From a bacterium (GTDB lineage Bacteria > Actinomycetota > Acidimicrobiia > Spongiisociales > Spongiisociaceae): a DNA stretch of 32,406 nt. The notes beneath the pieces are model-generated. The model did no database searches and was not told the DNA's origin. It saw only the letters and a list, made by a program, of their open reading frames with translations. The DNA lies in assembly GCA_028821575.1 (NCBI GenBank), contig JAPPFW010000075.1, positions 1 to 32,406 of the forward strand, in the 5' to 3' direction. The translations under genes and the position numbers were made by a program. Below, one piece after another: positions 6,915-14,868 of this stretch (its first letter is position 1; each line of letters starts with the position of its first letter).

Positions 6915-8174
6915 TCATCGCTTCCTGAGCCTGGGGTTGATCACCTCGTCCATCGCTCGGCCTACCAGGAAGAAGGCGGCCGCTAGGAGCGATACGCACA
7001 GTCCGGCGGGGAACACCAGCCACCAGAAGCGCATGCCGGTGAGAAAGTAACCCTGGTTCCTGGCCAACTCGATCATCAGCCCCCAACTCATGTCGATGTT
7101 GAGCAGACCGAGGAAGGAGAGGACCGCCTCGGTCTGGATGGCGGCAGTGACCGTGAACATCATGTACAGGAAGCTGAGCGGCATCACGTTCGGTATCACA
7201 TGGACGGCTATCACCCGGATCGTGGAGCCGCCCGCCACCCGCGCGGCCTCGATGAAGGGCTTGACCTTCACCGCCAAGGCCTGCGACTTGAGGACGATGG
7301 CCACCCCACCGAATCCCGACAGCACCCCGATCAGGATGGCCAGGTGCCACAGCTCGAAGCGGAACACCGAGCTCATCACGATGAAGATGGCCAGTGCAGG
7401 GAGCATCAGGAGCAGATCGGCCAAGCGCATGAAGAACGAGTCGACCCAGCCGCCCAGGTAGGCGGCCACCGCGCCGACCGTGGTGGCGAAGAGGACAGTG
7501 ACGAGGGCCGCCACCATTCCCAACAGGAACGCTCCCTGGGCGCCCTTCATGAGTTGCGACAGGATGTCCCGCCCGAGGGGGTCGGTACCCAGCCAGTGAC
7601 GGCCGTAGGGACCGGTGGGCTGCTCGCGGATCTCCGCGACGTCTCCCGGCGCCAAGGGTGATCCGTCTGGGTTCGAGTAGAGGAGGGCCTCGCGCATCGA
7701 CATCTCGGTAGCCGGATCGGTGACCTCGTTGACGACCGTCCTGTAGAGGATCGGCGGATTCGCCTCGTTACCGACCACCGGGTGATAGGTGGCGGCATCC
7801 CAGACTCCACCGAGCGTCACCCCTACCACCGCCAGCAGAACCGCGGCGAGCCCGACCGTCAGCGGGACGGTGATCCTCCGCTCGTGGCGCAGGCGCCCCA
7901 GCAAGGGCCAGATCACCCAGGCCACGGCCGGCCAGACGAACAGGAAAAGGCCCACGCCGGAGTACCAGCGCATGCCCGACATGAGGATCGGATGGATGAG
8001 CGCCATCAGTGCAAAGAACAGGATGATGGCCAACCCCACGATGCCGACCCGGTTGGCCCGGAACAGGTTCCAGTTGTTGGTCGCGCCGGCCCAGACCAGG
8101 TTGGCGCGGATCCTCCACAGCGACCCCGTCGCTGGCAGGTCGGCGGCCGGCCGGGCTTCCAGCAGATCCGTCAT
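6915..8174 (-). CDS. Peptide ABC permease, OppC-like, enlarged N-terminus
   Basis: This 419-residue inner-membrane permease belongs to the DppC/OppC family. The C-terminal half is the binding-protein-dependent transport domain with the HWLGTDPLGRDILSQL hallmark (193-208) and an EAA loop around residues 310-330. Instead of the usual single N-terminal span, the first half has three hydrophobic stretches (about 43-65, 72-92, 102-123), then a loop of about 70 residues before the hallmark. The start is ATG at 8172-8174, 19 bp after the upstream permease stop; a competing ATG at 8189-8191 opens only a six-codon frame. Its own TGA is followed by oppD after a 76-bp gap. Confidence 0.9.
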   Translation of the reverse strand: MTDLLEARPAADLPATGSLWRIRANLVWAGATNNWNLFRANRVGIVGLAIILFFALMALIHPILMSGMRWYSGVGLFLFVWPAVAWVIWPLLGRLRHERRITVPLTVGLAAVLLAVVGVTLGGVWDAATYHPVVGNEANPPILYRTVVNEVTDPATEMSMREALLYSNPDGSPLAPGDVAEIREQPTGPYGRHWLGTDPLGRDILSQLMKGAQGAFLLGMVAALVTVLFATTVGAVAAYLGGWVDSFFMRLADLLLMLPALAIFIVMSSVFRFELWHLAILIGVLSGFGGVAIVLKSQALAVKVKPFIEAARVAGGSTIRVIAVHVIPNVMPLSFLYMMFTVTAAIQTEAVLSFLGLLNIDMSWGLMIELARNQGYFLTGMRFWWLVFPAGLCVSLLAAAFFLVGRAMDEVINPRLRKR

Positions 8175-8193
8175 CGGGCCGGTTCCGGCATCG

Positions 8194-9369
8194 TCACTCC
8201 CCCGTAACCCTGATTCGGGGGTCGAGGAACAGGTAGAGGATGTCCACCACCAGGTGCCCGACCATGGCCATGACGCCCACGAACGAGAAGGCGGCAATGG
8301 CCAGGTTCGTGTCCTGCCCGACCACCGACGTGAACAGGAGTTCTCCCATGCCCGGCCACGAGTAGACGGTCTCGGTGATGATGCCCCCGTCGATGACGGT
8401 CGCCACCGCGATCACCAGGCTGGTAGTGACCGGAAGCAGGGCGGTGCGGGCGGCATGGCGGTCGCGTACCGTCTTCTCCGCCAGGCCCTTGGCCCGGGCG
8501 GTCAGTATGAAGTCCTCGCGCATGGTCTCCAGCATGGAACTGCGGGTCAGGAGCATGATTCCGGCGAAGCTGATCAGCGTGATCGTGACCACCGGGAGGA
8601 TCATGTGGTGCAGGATGTCCCCGGCGTAGAGGCGGCGGGTCGACCCGAAGTCGCTCAGGTACCAGAACCAGAGCATCACCACGGCCAGCGCGCCGTAACC
8701 CATCCACACGGTCCTCTTTCGCTGTGCCGGATCCCTGATGCGGCGGGACAGGATCCAGAGGGTGAGCGCCACGATCCCGGCCACCAGCATCACCCCGAAT
8801 ATCACCATGAACACGTGGTTGGAACTGAACGGAGCGTCCACCCACTCCTCCGGGTCGAGGAACTTGTTTATCGGCACCACGTCGGCGTAGAAGGCGAAGA
8901 ACCAGATCAACATCAGCGCGAACCACGGGTAGAACACCGTGTAGAGGAACACGCTGCCGATGGTTATGGCATGCTCGCCCCTCCGGCCCCGCCTCCAGGC
9001 GATGAACTTACCGGCCACGAACCCGAGGATGTAGTAACTCACCAGCACCGTGAGGAACAGCACCAGGGTCCGCGGCAGTCGCTCCAGGATGATGTCGGAG
9101 ACCGGCCGCGGGTACTGGAGGAAGGAGAACCCGAAGTCTCCGCGGAAGAAGTTCCACATGTAGCTGGTGTACTGCTCCCACAGCGGCTTGTCGAGACCGA
9201 GACGCTCGATGGCCAGCTGCGCCGCCTCCGGCGGGATGTTGGGATTGGTGGCGAACCGCTGCTTGACGGTATCGCCGGGCAGGGCGGTGAGAAGCAGGAA
9301 GGTGAGCGTCAGGAAGATGATGAACAGCACGAACATCTGCACGGTGCGCCGCGCAATGTATCGAATCAT
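8194..9369 (-). CDS. Peptide ABC permease, OppB-like, with extra spans
   Basis: This 391-residue DppB/OppB family permease would pair with the OppC-like subunit to form the peptide channel. The N-terminal span (about 11-30) and PGD motif (31-33) are typical, as is the EAA coupling loop (about 280-312, EDFILTARAKGL). An insert of about 70 residues (185-255) adds two hydrophobic segments (185-207, 221-238) between the third span and the LHHMILPVV region; standard OppB is about 310-340 residues. Start ATG at 9367-9369. It follows the binding-protein gene after a 105-bp gap that holds a strong hairpin. Confidence 0.92.
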   Translation of the reverse strand: MIRYIARRTVQMFVLFIIFLTLTFLLLTALPGDTVKQRFATNPNIPPEAAQLAIERLGLDKPLWEQYTSYMWNFFRGDFGFSFLQYPRPVSDIILERLPRTLVLFLTVLVSYYILGFVAGKFIAWRRGRRGEHAITIGSVFLYTVFYPWFALMLIWFFAFYADVVPINKFLDPEEWVDAPFSSNHVFMVIFGVMLVAGIVALTLWILSRRIRDPAQRKRTVWMGYGALAVVMLWFWYLSDFGSTRRLYAGDILHHMILPVVTITLISFAGIMLLTRSSMLETMREDFILTARAKGLAEKTVRDRHAARTALLPVTTSLVIAVATVIDGGIITETVYSWPGMGELLFTSVVGQDTNLAIAAFSFVGVMAMVGHLVVDILYLFLDPRIRVTGE

Positions 9370-9423
9370 CTCATCGCAGCCTTCTCCTCGCTGCTCCCGT
9401 CTTGCTCCGGGCGGTCGGGCGAG

Positions 9424-9456
9424 GCGGTGGGACGGCCATCAGGCCTGTCCCACCGC
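9424..9456 (-). other. Strong intercistronic hairpin between binding protein and permease genes
   Basis: Perfect 10-bp arms GCGGTGGGAC (9424-9433) and GTCCCACCGC (9447-9456) enclose GGCC-ATCA-GGCC-T, which extends the stem by four pairs with one bulged base. It starts 18 nt after the binding-protein stop and has no T-tract after it on the minus strand. That fits an mRNA 3' protector or processing site rather than a full terminator. In other binding-protein operons (for example malE-malF) such stems allow more binding protein than permease. This role is inferred. Confidence 0.7.
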
Positions 9457-9474
9457 TCTGTCCTCTGGCGATCG

Positions 9475-11691
9475 CTACTGTGCCAGGTTCACCGCTCCGG
9501 GCAGCCCTTGGAAGTTCTGCAAGCCGTCGAGAGTGGTGGTGCTGGGGAACTCCAAGGTGTTACGGAATGCCTCGAGTACGGGCGTCGTGAACAGGATCAC
9601 GTACGGGACGTCCTGGGCGAGCACCGCGTCCATCTGGCGCACGATGGCGGCGGCCTCGTTGATGTCGGTCTCCGCCTTCAACCGATCCGCCATCGCATCG
9701 AACTCCGGGTTGGCGTAGCCGGGGATGTTGAACCCGCCGGCGGTGGCCGAGTCGGCGCGCGAGTCGAAGAAGTCGGCAACGTAGTCGGGGAAGATGGTGA
9801 GACCCCATCCGAGGATGTACATGTCCCAGTCCACCGGCCCGAACACCTTGTCCACGATCACCGAGAAGCCGGTGGGCTCCGCCGTCAGCGGTATGCCGAG
9901 GTCGTTGGCCCAGTCGGCGATGAACAGGCTGTACGTTGCCCGCAGCGGGTCGTATCCGGGCCCGGGGGCCAGCAACTCGAGATCGCCGACCAGCGTGCCG
10001 TCCGGACCCCGCAGGCCCTCACCCTTGGGGATCACGTCCCGGTTGTCGGGGTTCCATTGGGGTTCGACGTCCCATGTCCACCCGGCGTCCTTCAGGATCT
10101 GGACGGCCGAATTGACCCGCTCCTCCTGGCTCTGGCCCGCGCACCAGGCATCCAGTTCCGGGTTGGCCCAGAAGGCGTTGCCGGGAGGCACCATGGAGTT
10201 CAGCGGGATGGCCACACCCTGGAGGACGTTGGTGGCCATGAACTCCTTGTCGATCATGCACGCCATCGCCTGGCGGAAAGCCACGTCCGAACCGGGGAAA
10301 CTCCGGGTGTTGAAGGCCAGGTAGCGGAAGCCGTTGGAAGCGTTGGCGATCACGTCGAGGTCACCCGCTTCCAGGACCGTGGACTGGAGACCGCGCTGGA
10401 GACCCAGCGGGTTGAGCAGGAAGTCCACCTCCCCGTCGCGCAGGGCCAGGACCGCCGCATCCTGGGTGTCGTACACCGAGTAGATGGCGTCGCCCGCGTG
10501 AGGCCCGCCGACCGAGTCGGCGATGACGTCTCCGGACGTGTCGCCCACCTGCCAGCTCACGTCACCCGAGAAGGTGACGCCGCCGGACGAGTAACTGGTG
10601 GTCTGCGCTCCCTGGTCGTTCGCGTTCGCGTTCGCCACGCTCCGGGCGAAGGCGCCGGGCTCGCGCCGGTCGAAGACCATGCTCCCGCCCGATAGCGCAC
10701 CCTCGCCGGACACGGCGTAGAGCTCGCCGGCGTCGCCGGAAGCGGCCACGTGTGAGCCCCAGTGAGCCTCGGAGAAGACCGCGGCCTGGGCCGCGCCGAA
10801 CTGCCACTGGGCCAGGCCCGGCTGGGAACTCCACGTGTACCGGACGGTATAGTCGTCGAGCGCATCGACGGAGATCAGGCCCTCGGCCCCTTCGTTCTCC
10901 TCTGTGGCCGGGTCGTCCTCCCGTGCCAGCGGCAGCAGGGAGAACCAGTTGCCGCCCATCTGGAGACCCTTGACCGCGTTGAAGGTGAAGGCCACGTCGT
11001 TGGCGGTGATCGGTGAGCCGTCGCTCCAGACCAGACCCTGCCTCATGTTCACGTCGATCACCCAGTTGTCTCCGGAGGCGGCGCCCAGCGGGGGTTCGAC
11101 GTCGGCCGCGAGATTCGGCACCACCGTGTAACTCGGGAACGTCGATCCGTACAGGGTCGGGATCGCCGGTGACAGCACGTACTGGTTCCACACGTCCGCC
11201 TCCGTGTCGAGGTAGGCCCACGGGTTGTCGGTGGTCGGGTCGCTGAAGATGGCCAGCTTGTAGGTGAACGGACCGGCTTCCGGCATCGCCTCTGGTGCGG
11301 TCGTGGTAGTCGCCGCGGCTTGCTCCGCCGCGGCTGCCTCGGCCGCCTCCATGGCCTCCTCGGCTGCCATCTCGGCTTCCGCCAGAGCTGCCTCCGCTTC
11401 GGCGAGAGCGGCTTGGGTGGCCTCGTCGCCCTCCATGGCCTCTGCCGCGGCTGCCTGAGCGGCTTCCAGATCGGCTTGGGCCCGGGCCAGCGCGGCCTCG
11501 GCTGCGTCTGCCTCAGCCTGCGCCGCGTCCGCCTGTGCCTGTGCCGCTGCGGCTGCGTCCGCCTGTGCCTGTGCCTGCGCGGCGGCGGTGTCATCCACTT
11601 CTTCGTCTCCGCCGCAGGCGACGGCGAGCATGGCCAAGACGGTCACAACCGCCAGCCATCGTAGGGATCTGAGCATCGATAAAGCCTTCAC
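9475..11691 (-). CDS. Peptide-binding lipoprotein (SBP_bac_5) with Ala-rich coiled coil
   Basis: This 738-residue protein is the extracytoplasmic substrate-binding lipoprotein of the peptide transporter. The signal ends in lipobox LAVAC with Cys26. Residues about 35-127 are almost all Ala, Glu, Gln and Asp with heptad-like spacing, a likely long helical stalk, then a Thr/Pro hinge (128-140). The family 5 solute-binding domain fills the rest, with typical segments such as DGSPITANDVAFTF and FRYLAFNTRSFPG. Start is GTG at 11689-11691 with a very good ribosome site GGGGGAGGA four nt upstream (11696-11704). An internal ATG at codon 6 is less well placed. The stalk is unusual; most homologs have only a short linker. 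Bound peptide is unknown. Confidence 0.92.
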   Translation of the reverse strand: MKALSMLRSLRWLAVVTVLAMLAVACGGDEEVDDTAAAQAQAQADAAAAAQAQADAAQAEADAAEAALARAQADLEAAQAAAAEAMEGDEATQAALAEAEAALAEAEMAAEEAMEAAEAAAAEQAAATTTTAPEAMPEAGPFTYKLAIFSDPTTDNPWAYLDTEADVWNQYVLSPAIPTLYGSTFPSYTVVPNLAADVEPPLGAASGDNWVIDVNMRQGLVWSDGSPITANDVAFTFNAVKGLQMGGNWFSLLPLAREDDPATEENEGAEGLISVDALDDYTVRYTWSSQPGLAQWQFGAAQAAVFSEAHWGSHVAASGDAGELYAVSGEGALSGGSMVFDRREPGAFARSVANANANDQGAQTTSYSSGGVTFSGDVSWQVGDTSGDVIADSVGGPHAGDAIYSVYDTQDAAVLALRDGEVDFLLNPLGLQRGLQSTVLEAGDLDVIANASNGFRYLAFNTRSFPGSDVAFRQAMACMIDKEFMATNVLQGVAIPLNSMVPPGNAFWANPELDAWCAGQSQEERVNSAVQILKDAGWTWDVEPQWNPDNRDVIPKGEGLRGPDGTLVGDLELLAPGPGYDPLRATYSLFIADWANDLGIPLTAEPTGFSVIVDKVFGPVDWDMYILGWGLTIFPDYVADFFDSRADSATAGGFNIPGYANPEFDAMADRLKAETDINEAAAIVRQMDAVLAQDVPYVILFTTPVLEAFRNTLEFPSTTTLDGLQNFQGLPGAVNLAQ

Positions 11692-12087
11692 GTTGTCCTC
11701 CCCCGTTGGGTTCGCCTGTTTCCGATGAACGGTCCAGTAAGTCTATTTGACGAGTGTGCTTGCTCGTTCAATAAGGCGCTGTTTTCTTCATAGAAACCGC
11801 ACTCCGTCGGGGTCGCTGTAACTGCGGTGGCTTGGGGCCGAGGGCACGGTAGGTCAGCGGTTTCTTCCACCGGATAAGTGGGTTCCGTTCGCCCCGTTAG
11901 AACTGACTACATCAAATCTGGCTACCATCTATAACGCATGTGTGCCAGTTGCTTGAGTGAATCATCACGCGCTTTCTGATACACGAATGACTGTTTGATT
12001 TGTAGAGCATCGTTCATCTCTTCTGCAGGCCGTGAGGGGAGGATCCGTTCAGCCTCATGGAACGCAACTGGTAGACTTGACCTATCT
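11692..12087. other. Gene-free AT-richer stretch between opp operon and tRNA-Pro
   Basis: About 395 bp with no convincing gene and base composition clearly less GC-rich than its surroundings, mostly from 11740 to 12060. It contains the SBP ribosome site (11696-11704). An imperfect inverted repeat ACGAG-N8-CTCGT (11750-11767) near the likely opp promoter could be an operator; the same area has a minus-strand TTGAAC and TAGACT pair spaced 20 nt, too wide for confidence. A minus-strand frame ending at 11922 has a plausible protein-like tail (about 30 codons up to 12014) but runs through the tRNA antisense. This may be a decayed gene remnant. Confidence 0.5.
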
Positions 12088-12164
12088 CGGGCTGTGGCGC
12101 AGCTTGGTAGCGCGCTTGACTGGGGGTCAAGAGGTCGTGGGTTCAAATCCCGCCAGCCCGACCA
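12088..12164 (+). tRNA. tRNA-Pro (anticodon GGG)
   Basis: The 77-nt cloverleaf is complete. The acceptor arms CGGGCTG and CAGCCCG pair fully, the D-arm holds AGCTTGGTA, the anticodon stem is CTTGA/TCAAG with loop CTGGGGG (anticodon GGG, G37), and the T-arm is GTGGG-TTCAAAT-CCCGC. C1-G72 and A73 are usual for bacterial tRNA-Pro. The 3' CCA is encoded (12162-12164). It is on the plus strand, tail to tail with the 47-residue gene that follows der, 15 bp apart. No clear promoter was seen, though TAGACT at 12072-12077 is a possible -10. Confidence 0.97.
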
Positions 12165-12179
12165 GCCTGTCCGACGCGG

Positions 12180-12323
12180 TCAACCGACCCAGCGGATGAA
12201 AGCGGCAACTCCTTGGATGAGTCGCCACCCCAGGTACACGACCGCTAGCACGACCATCAACTTGAAGCTGAAGGGGGTCTTCGGAGGCGGTTTCCCACCG
12301 GGCTGTCCTCCGGTGCCGGTCAT
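12180..12323 (-). CDS. 47-residue single-span membrane microprotein coupled to der
   Basis: This short gene encodes 47 residues. A Gly/Pro/Lys-rich cytoplasmic-type N-terminus (1-20) is followed by one hydrophobic helix (about 21-43, MVVLAVVYLGWRL core) and a short basic end. Its ATG overlaps the der stop as ATGA (12320-12323), so ribosomes finishing der can restart here. That coupling, the good codon use and the clear membrane span argue it is real. I do not recognise a family. A role near the ribosome-assembly GTPase Der or the membrane is a guess from position only. Confidence 0.7.
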   Translation of the reverse strand: MTGTGGQPGGKPPPKTPFSFKLMVVLAVVYLGWRLIQGVAAFIRWVG

Positions 12324-13648
12324 CGGGGCCGTGACCGTCCCCCGCTCCGGCGGACAACAAGGTGTACGGGGGTACCGGTGAAGTCGTACGTCTCGCGGAT
12401 CCTCCGCTCCACGTATCGCAGGTAGGTCCGATCGAGTTGCCCGCCCTTCACGAACAGTGCCACGGTGGGAGGGGCCGTTCCGGACTGTGTGGCGTACAGG
12501 ACTCGGGGGCGACGTCCCTTCCTGAGCGGTGGCGGGTGTTCCGCTGTCCAATCCGCTACAAGACGGTTGAGAGTTCCGGTAGGTATCCTCCGGGCCCGGT
12601 TCGCCAGCACCAGTTCCAGGGCCGGACCCAGGCGGTGCATCCGGGCTCCGGTCAGCGCCGAGATACGCAGGACCGGCGCCCAGCCGGCGAAGCCCAGCCG
12701 GGCGCCCACCTCCCAGGATGTCTGCTCACGCCGTTCCCGGTCGGCCGCGTCCCACTTGTTCAGAAGGACGACGACCGAAGCTCCCGAGCGGGCCGCTTCC
12801 TCCGCGATTCGTTGGTCCTGATGGGTGACACCGTCGAGACCATCCACCATGAGCAGGGCGGCATCGGCCCGTCGGAGAACATCGCGCGCTCGGAGGACCG
12901 AGTAGAACTCCACGTCCTCGCTGATCTTCGGCTTCCGGCGCATGCCGGCGGTGTCGATCAACCGGTAGGACGCGCCGTCCAGCCGGACAATCACGTCGAT
13001 CGGGTCGCGGGTGGTGCCGGGGGTGGGCGAGACGACCACCCGCTCCTCCCCCACCAGGCGGTTGAGCATCGTCGACTTGCCGACGTTGGGACGGCCGACG
13101 ATGGCGACATCGGGGATCCGGGTGCCGGTTTCGTCGTTCGGGGAGGAGGGAAGCCGCCCGGTGACAAGGTCCAGGAGGTCGGCCACTCCCGTTCCGTGGA
13201 TGGCCGACACAGGCACCGGGTCTCCGAGTCCCAGGCGGCCGAACGCCGCGGCCTCCATGGCGACCATGTCGTTGTCCGCTTTGTTCGCCGCCACCACGAC
13301 CCTCTCCCCCACCGGCCTCAGCAGGTCGGCGACCGCCGCATCGTCGGTCGAGATGGTTCCCTGGGCATCGACGACGAAGATGATCATGTCGGCTGCGCCG
13401 ATGGCCGTCTCCGCCTGGACGCGTATGTCCTCCACCAATTCGGCGTCGATGGTCCGCTGCCATCCGCCTGTGTCGACCACCGTGAAGGATCGCCCGTTCC
13501 ACTCCGCTTCGAACTCGCGGCGGTCCCTCGTAACTCCGGGCTTCTCCTGGACGACCGCGGCCCGCCGACCCACGATCCGGTTGACCAGGGTCGACTTGCC
13601 GACGTTGGGCCGCCCGACAACGGCGACGAGGGGTTTGGAACTACGCAC
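12320..13648 (-). CDS. der: GTPase Der (EngA), 50S ribosome assembly
   Basis: This 442-residue protein has the unique tandem GTPase layout of Der. The first G domain shows GRPNVGKS (12-19), DTGG (59-62) and NKAD (122-125). The second shows GRPNVGKS (185-192), DTAG (232-235) and NKWD (297-300). A KH-like C-terminal domain follows (about 350-435). Der is needed for late assembly of the large ribosomal subunit. The start is GTG at 13646-13648 with no visible Shine-Dalgarno. It is divergent from ispH across 128 bp, and in many actinobacteria der sits just after cmk; here ispH, on the opposite strand, separates them. Confidence 0.97.
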   Translation of the reverse strand: MRSSKPLVAVVGRPNVGKSTLVNRIVGRRAAVVQEKPGVTRDRREFEAEWNGRSFTVVDTGGWQRTIDAELVEDIRVQAETAIGAADMIIFVVDAQGTISTDDAAVADLLRPVGERVVVAANKADNDMVAMEAAAFGRLGLGDPVPVSAIHGTGVADLLDLVTGRLPSSPNDETGTRIPDVAIVGRPNVGKSTMLNRLVGEERVVVSPTPGTTRDPIDVIVRLDGASYRLIDTAGMRRKPKISEDVEFYSVLRARDVLRRADAALLMVDGLDGVTHQDQRIAEEAARSGASVVVLLNKWDAADRERREQTSWEVGARLGFAGWAPVLRISALTGARMHRLGPALELVLANRARRIPTGTLNRLVADWTAEHPPPLRKGRRPRVLYATQSGTAPPTVALFVKGGQLDRTYLRYVERRIRETYDFTGTPVHLVVRRSGGRSRPR

Positions 13649-13762
13649 GACAGACCGTTCGTTCTCGCGGGTACACGGTCACGATACCGGCGCCGCGGGC
13701 AGCGCCGAACCGGGGTCGTGAGGGCCCTGCCCGGGCGTTTCCGGTGACGGCATCGGTCAGGG

Positions 13763-13768
13763 TATTAT
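13763..13768 (+). promoter_or_regulatory. Putative -10 box of ispH, leaderless geometry
   Basis: TATTAT ends 8 nt before the ispH ATG (13777). No Shine-Dalgarno lies between them apart from a weak GAAG, so the mRNA may start at or within two bases of the start codon. No good -35 is seen at the usual spacing. Confidence 0.5.
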
Positions 13769-13776
13769 CGAAGACG

Positions 13777-14865
13777 ATGTCTCAGCCCGGTCTCTCGCCG
13801 TCCCGGCGCCCCACCAGGGTACTTCTCGCCGAGCCGAACGGGTTCTGCGCCGGGGTGGACATGGCGATCAAGGCGCTGGTCTGGATGGCCAAGATCTTCG
13901 AGCCACCCGTGTACTGCTACCACGAGATCGTCCACAACCGGTTCGTGGTCGAGTCGTTCGAGAAGGCCGGGGTCGTGTTCGTGGACTCGATCGACGAGGT
14001 ACCGGAAGGCGCCCCGGTGATGCTCTCGGCCCATGGATCGGCGCCCGAAGTGCTGGATGCGGCGAACCACCGCGCCGGAGTCGTGATCGACGCCGTGTGC
14101 CCACTGGTCACCAAGATCCATCACGAGGTCAAGCGAGCCGCCGCCAAAGACTTCGACATCCTCTTCGTGGGTCACCACGGTCACGACGAGGCGGTCGGGA
14201 CCCTTGCCAGGGCGCCCGGTTCGATAACCCTGGTCGAGCCCGAGACCGGGTTCGGTTCCTTCGTACCCAGGAATCCCGAGAAGGTGGCCCTCTTCGCCCA
14301 GACCACCCTCGGGCTGCACGAGTGGAAAGCCATGGAGGCTGAAGCAAACGGGCGCTTCCCGAACCTCGTCACGGCCCGCAAGAGCGATCTGTGCTACGCG
14401 ACCACGAACCGCCAGGATGCGGTGCGGGCGATGACCGGCGAATGCGACCTCATCCTGGTGGTGGGGTCGGTGAACTCGTCCAACACCAATGCGTTGGTAC
14501 GGACGGCCGACGTGCTGGGGACGCCCGCCTACAGGATCGACCGAGCGGACGGCATCCGCGACGAGTGGCTCGAGGGCGCCGAGGTGGTGGGTGTGACGGC
14601 AGGGGCGTCGGCGCCCGATGTCCTCGTGCAGGAGGTTCTGGAGCGGCTCGACCCGGTCGAGGGCTGGCACCTGTTCAGCGTCACCGATGAGGAGGAGTAC
14701 TTCCCCCTACCTCCAGGGCTCCGGAAGTTCGTCGGCGCGCTGACCCATGGTGTCCAACTCGGCTTGACTGCTCGCCCCGACGGCAGGGGGCCGCTCGACT
14801 ACGACCGCAACGTCACACCGATGGCGGCGCTCGGATCCCTGCGGGTGTATCTGGGTCCGGACTGA
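13777..14865 (+). CDS. ispH: 4-hydroxy-3-methylbut-2-enyl diphosphate reductase
   Basis: IspH (LytB) does the last step of the MEP pathway, reducing HMBPP to isopentenyl and dimethylallyl diphosphate with a [4Fe-4S] cluster. All three cluster cysteines are seen: C24 (NGFCAGV), C108 (DAVCPLV) and C206 (SDLCYAT). Substrate residues H53 (HEIVHN), H86 (AHGS) and the GHHGHDEAVG block with H136 and E138 are intact, as is GSVNSSNTNAL. At 362 residues it is longer than the E. coli form (316), mainly by a short N-terminal and C-terminal addition. The ATG at 13777 is preferred over an in-frame GTG at 13744. Its stop lies 3 bp from the cmk stop, tail to tail. Confidence 0.97.
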   Translation: MSQPGLSPSRRPTRVLLAEPNGFCAGVDMAIKALVWMAKIFEPPVYCYHEIVHNRFVVESFEKAGVVFVDSIDEVPEGAPVMLSAHGSAPEVLDAANHRAGVVIDAVCPLVTKIHHEVKRAAAKDFDILFVGHHGHDEAVGTLARAPGSITLVEPETGFGSFVPRNPEKVALFAQTTLGLHEWKAMEAEANGRFPNLVTARKSDLCYATTNRQDAVRAMTGECDLILVVGSVNSSNTNALVRTADVLGTPAYRIDRADGIRDEWLEGAEVVGVTAGASAPDVLVQEVLERLDPVEGWHLFSVTDEEEYFPLPPGLRKFVGALTHGVQLGLTARPDGRGPLDYDRNVTPMAALGSLRVYLGPD

Positions 14866-14868
14866 TCG

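Noticed and set aside
7789..10695. A 968-codon plus-strand open frame opposite the opp genes
   Set aside because: It lies fully antisense to three well-supported genes, its protein is Gly/His/Arg/Gln-rich with no domain, and long antisense frames are expected in GC-rich coding DNA.
11688..11870. 60-codon minus-strand frame upstream of the binding-protein gene
   Set aside because: It overlaps the binding-protein start and ribosome site, shows no coding character, and sits in the probable promoter region.
11922..12146. 74-codon minus-strand frame crossing tRNA-Pro antisense
   Set aside because: It uses tRNA antisense sequence for its first half and has no ribosome site. Only its tail looks protein-like, noted as a possible remnant.
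12362..13747. A 461-codon plus-strand open frame opposite der
   Set aside because: Der is unmistakable on the other strand; this is its shadow.
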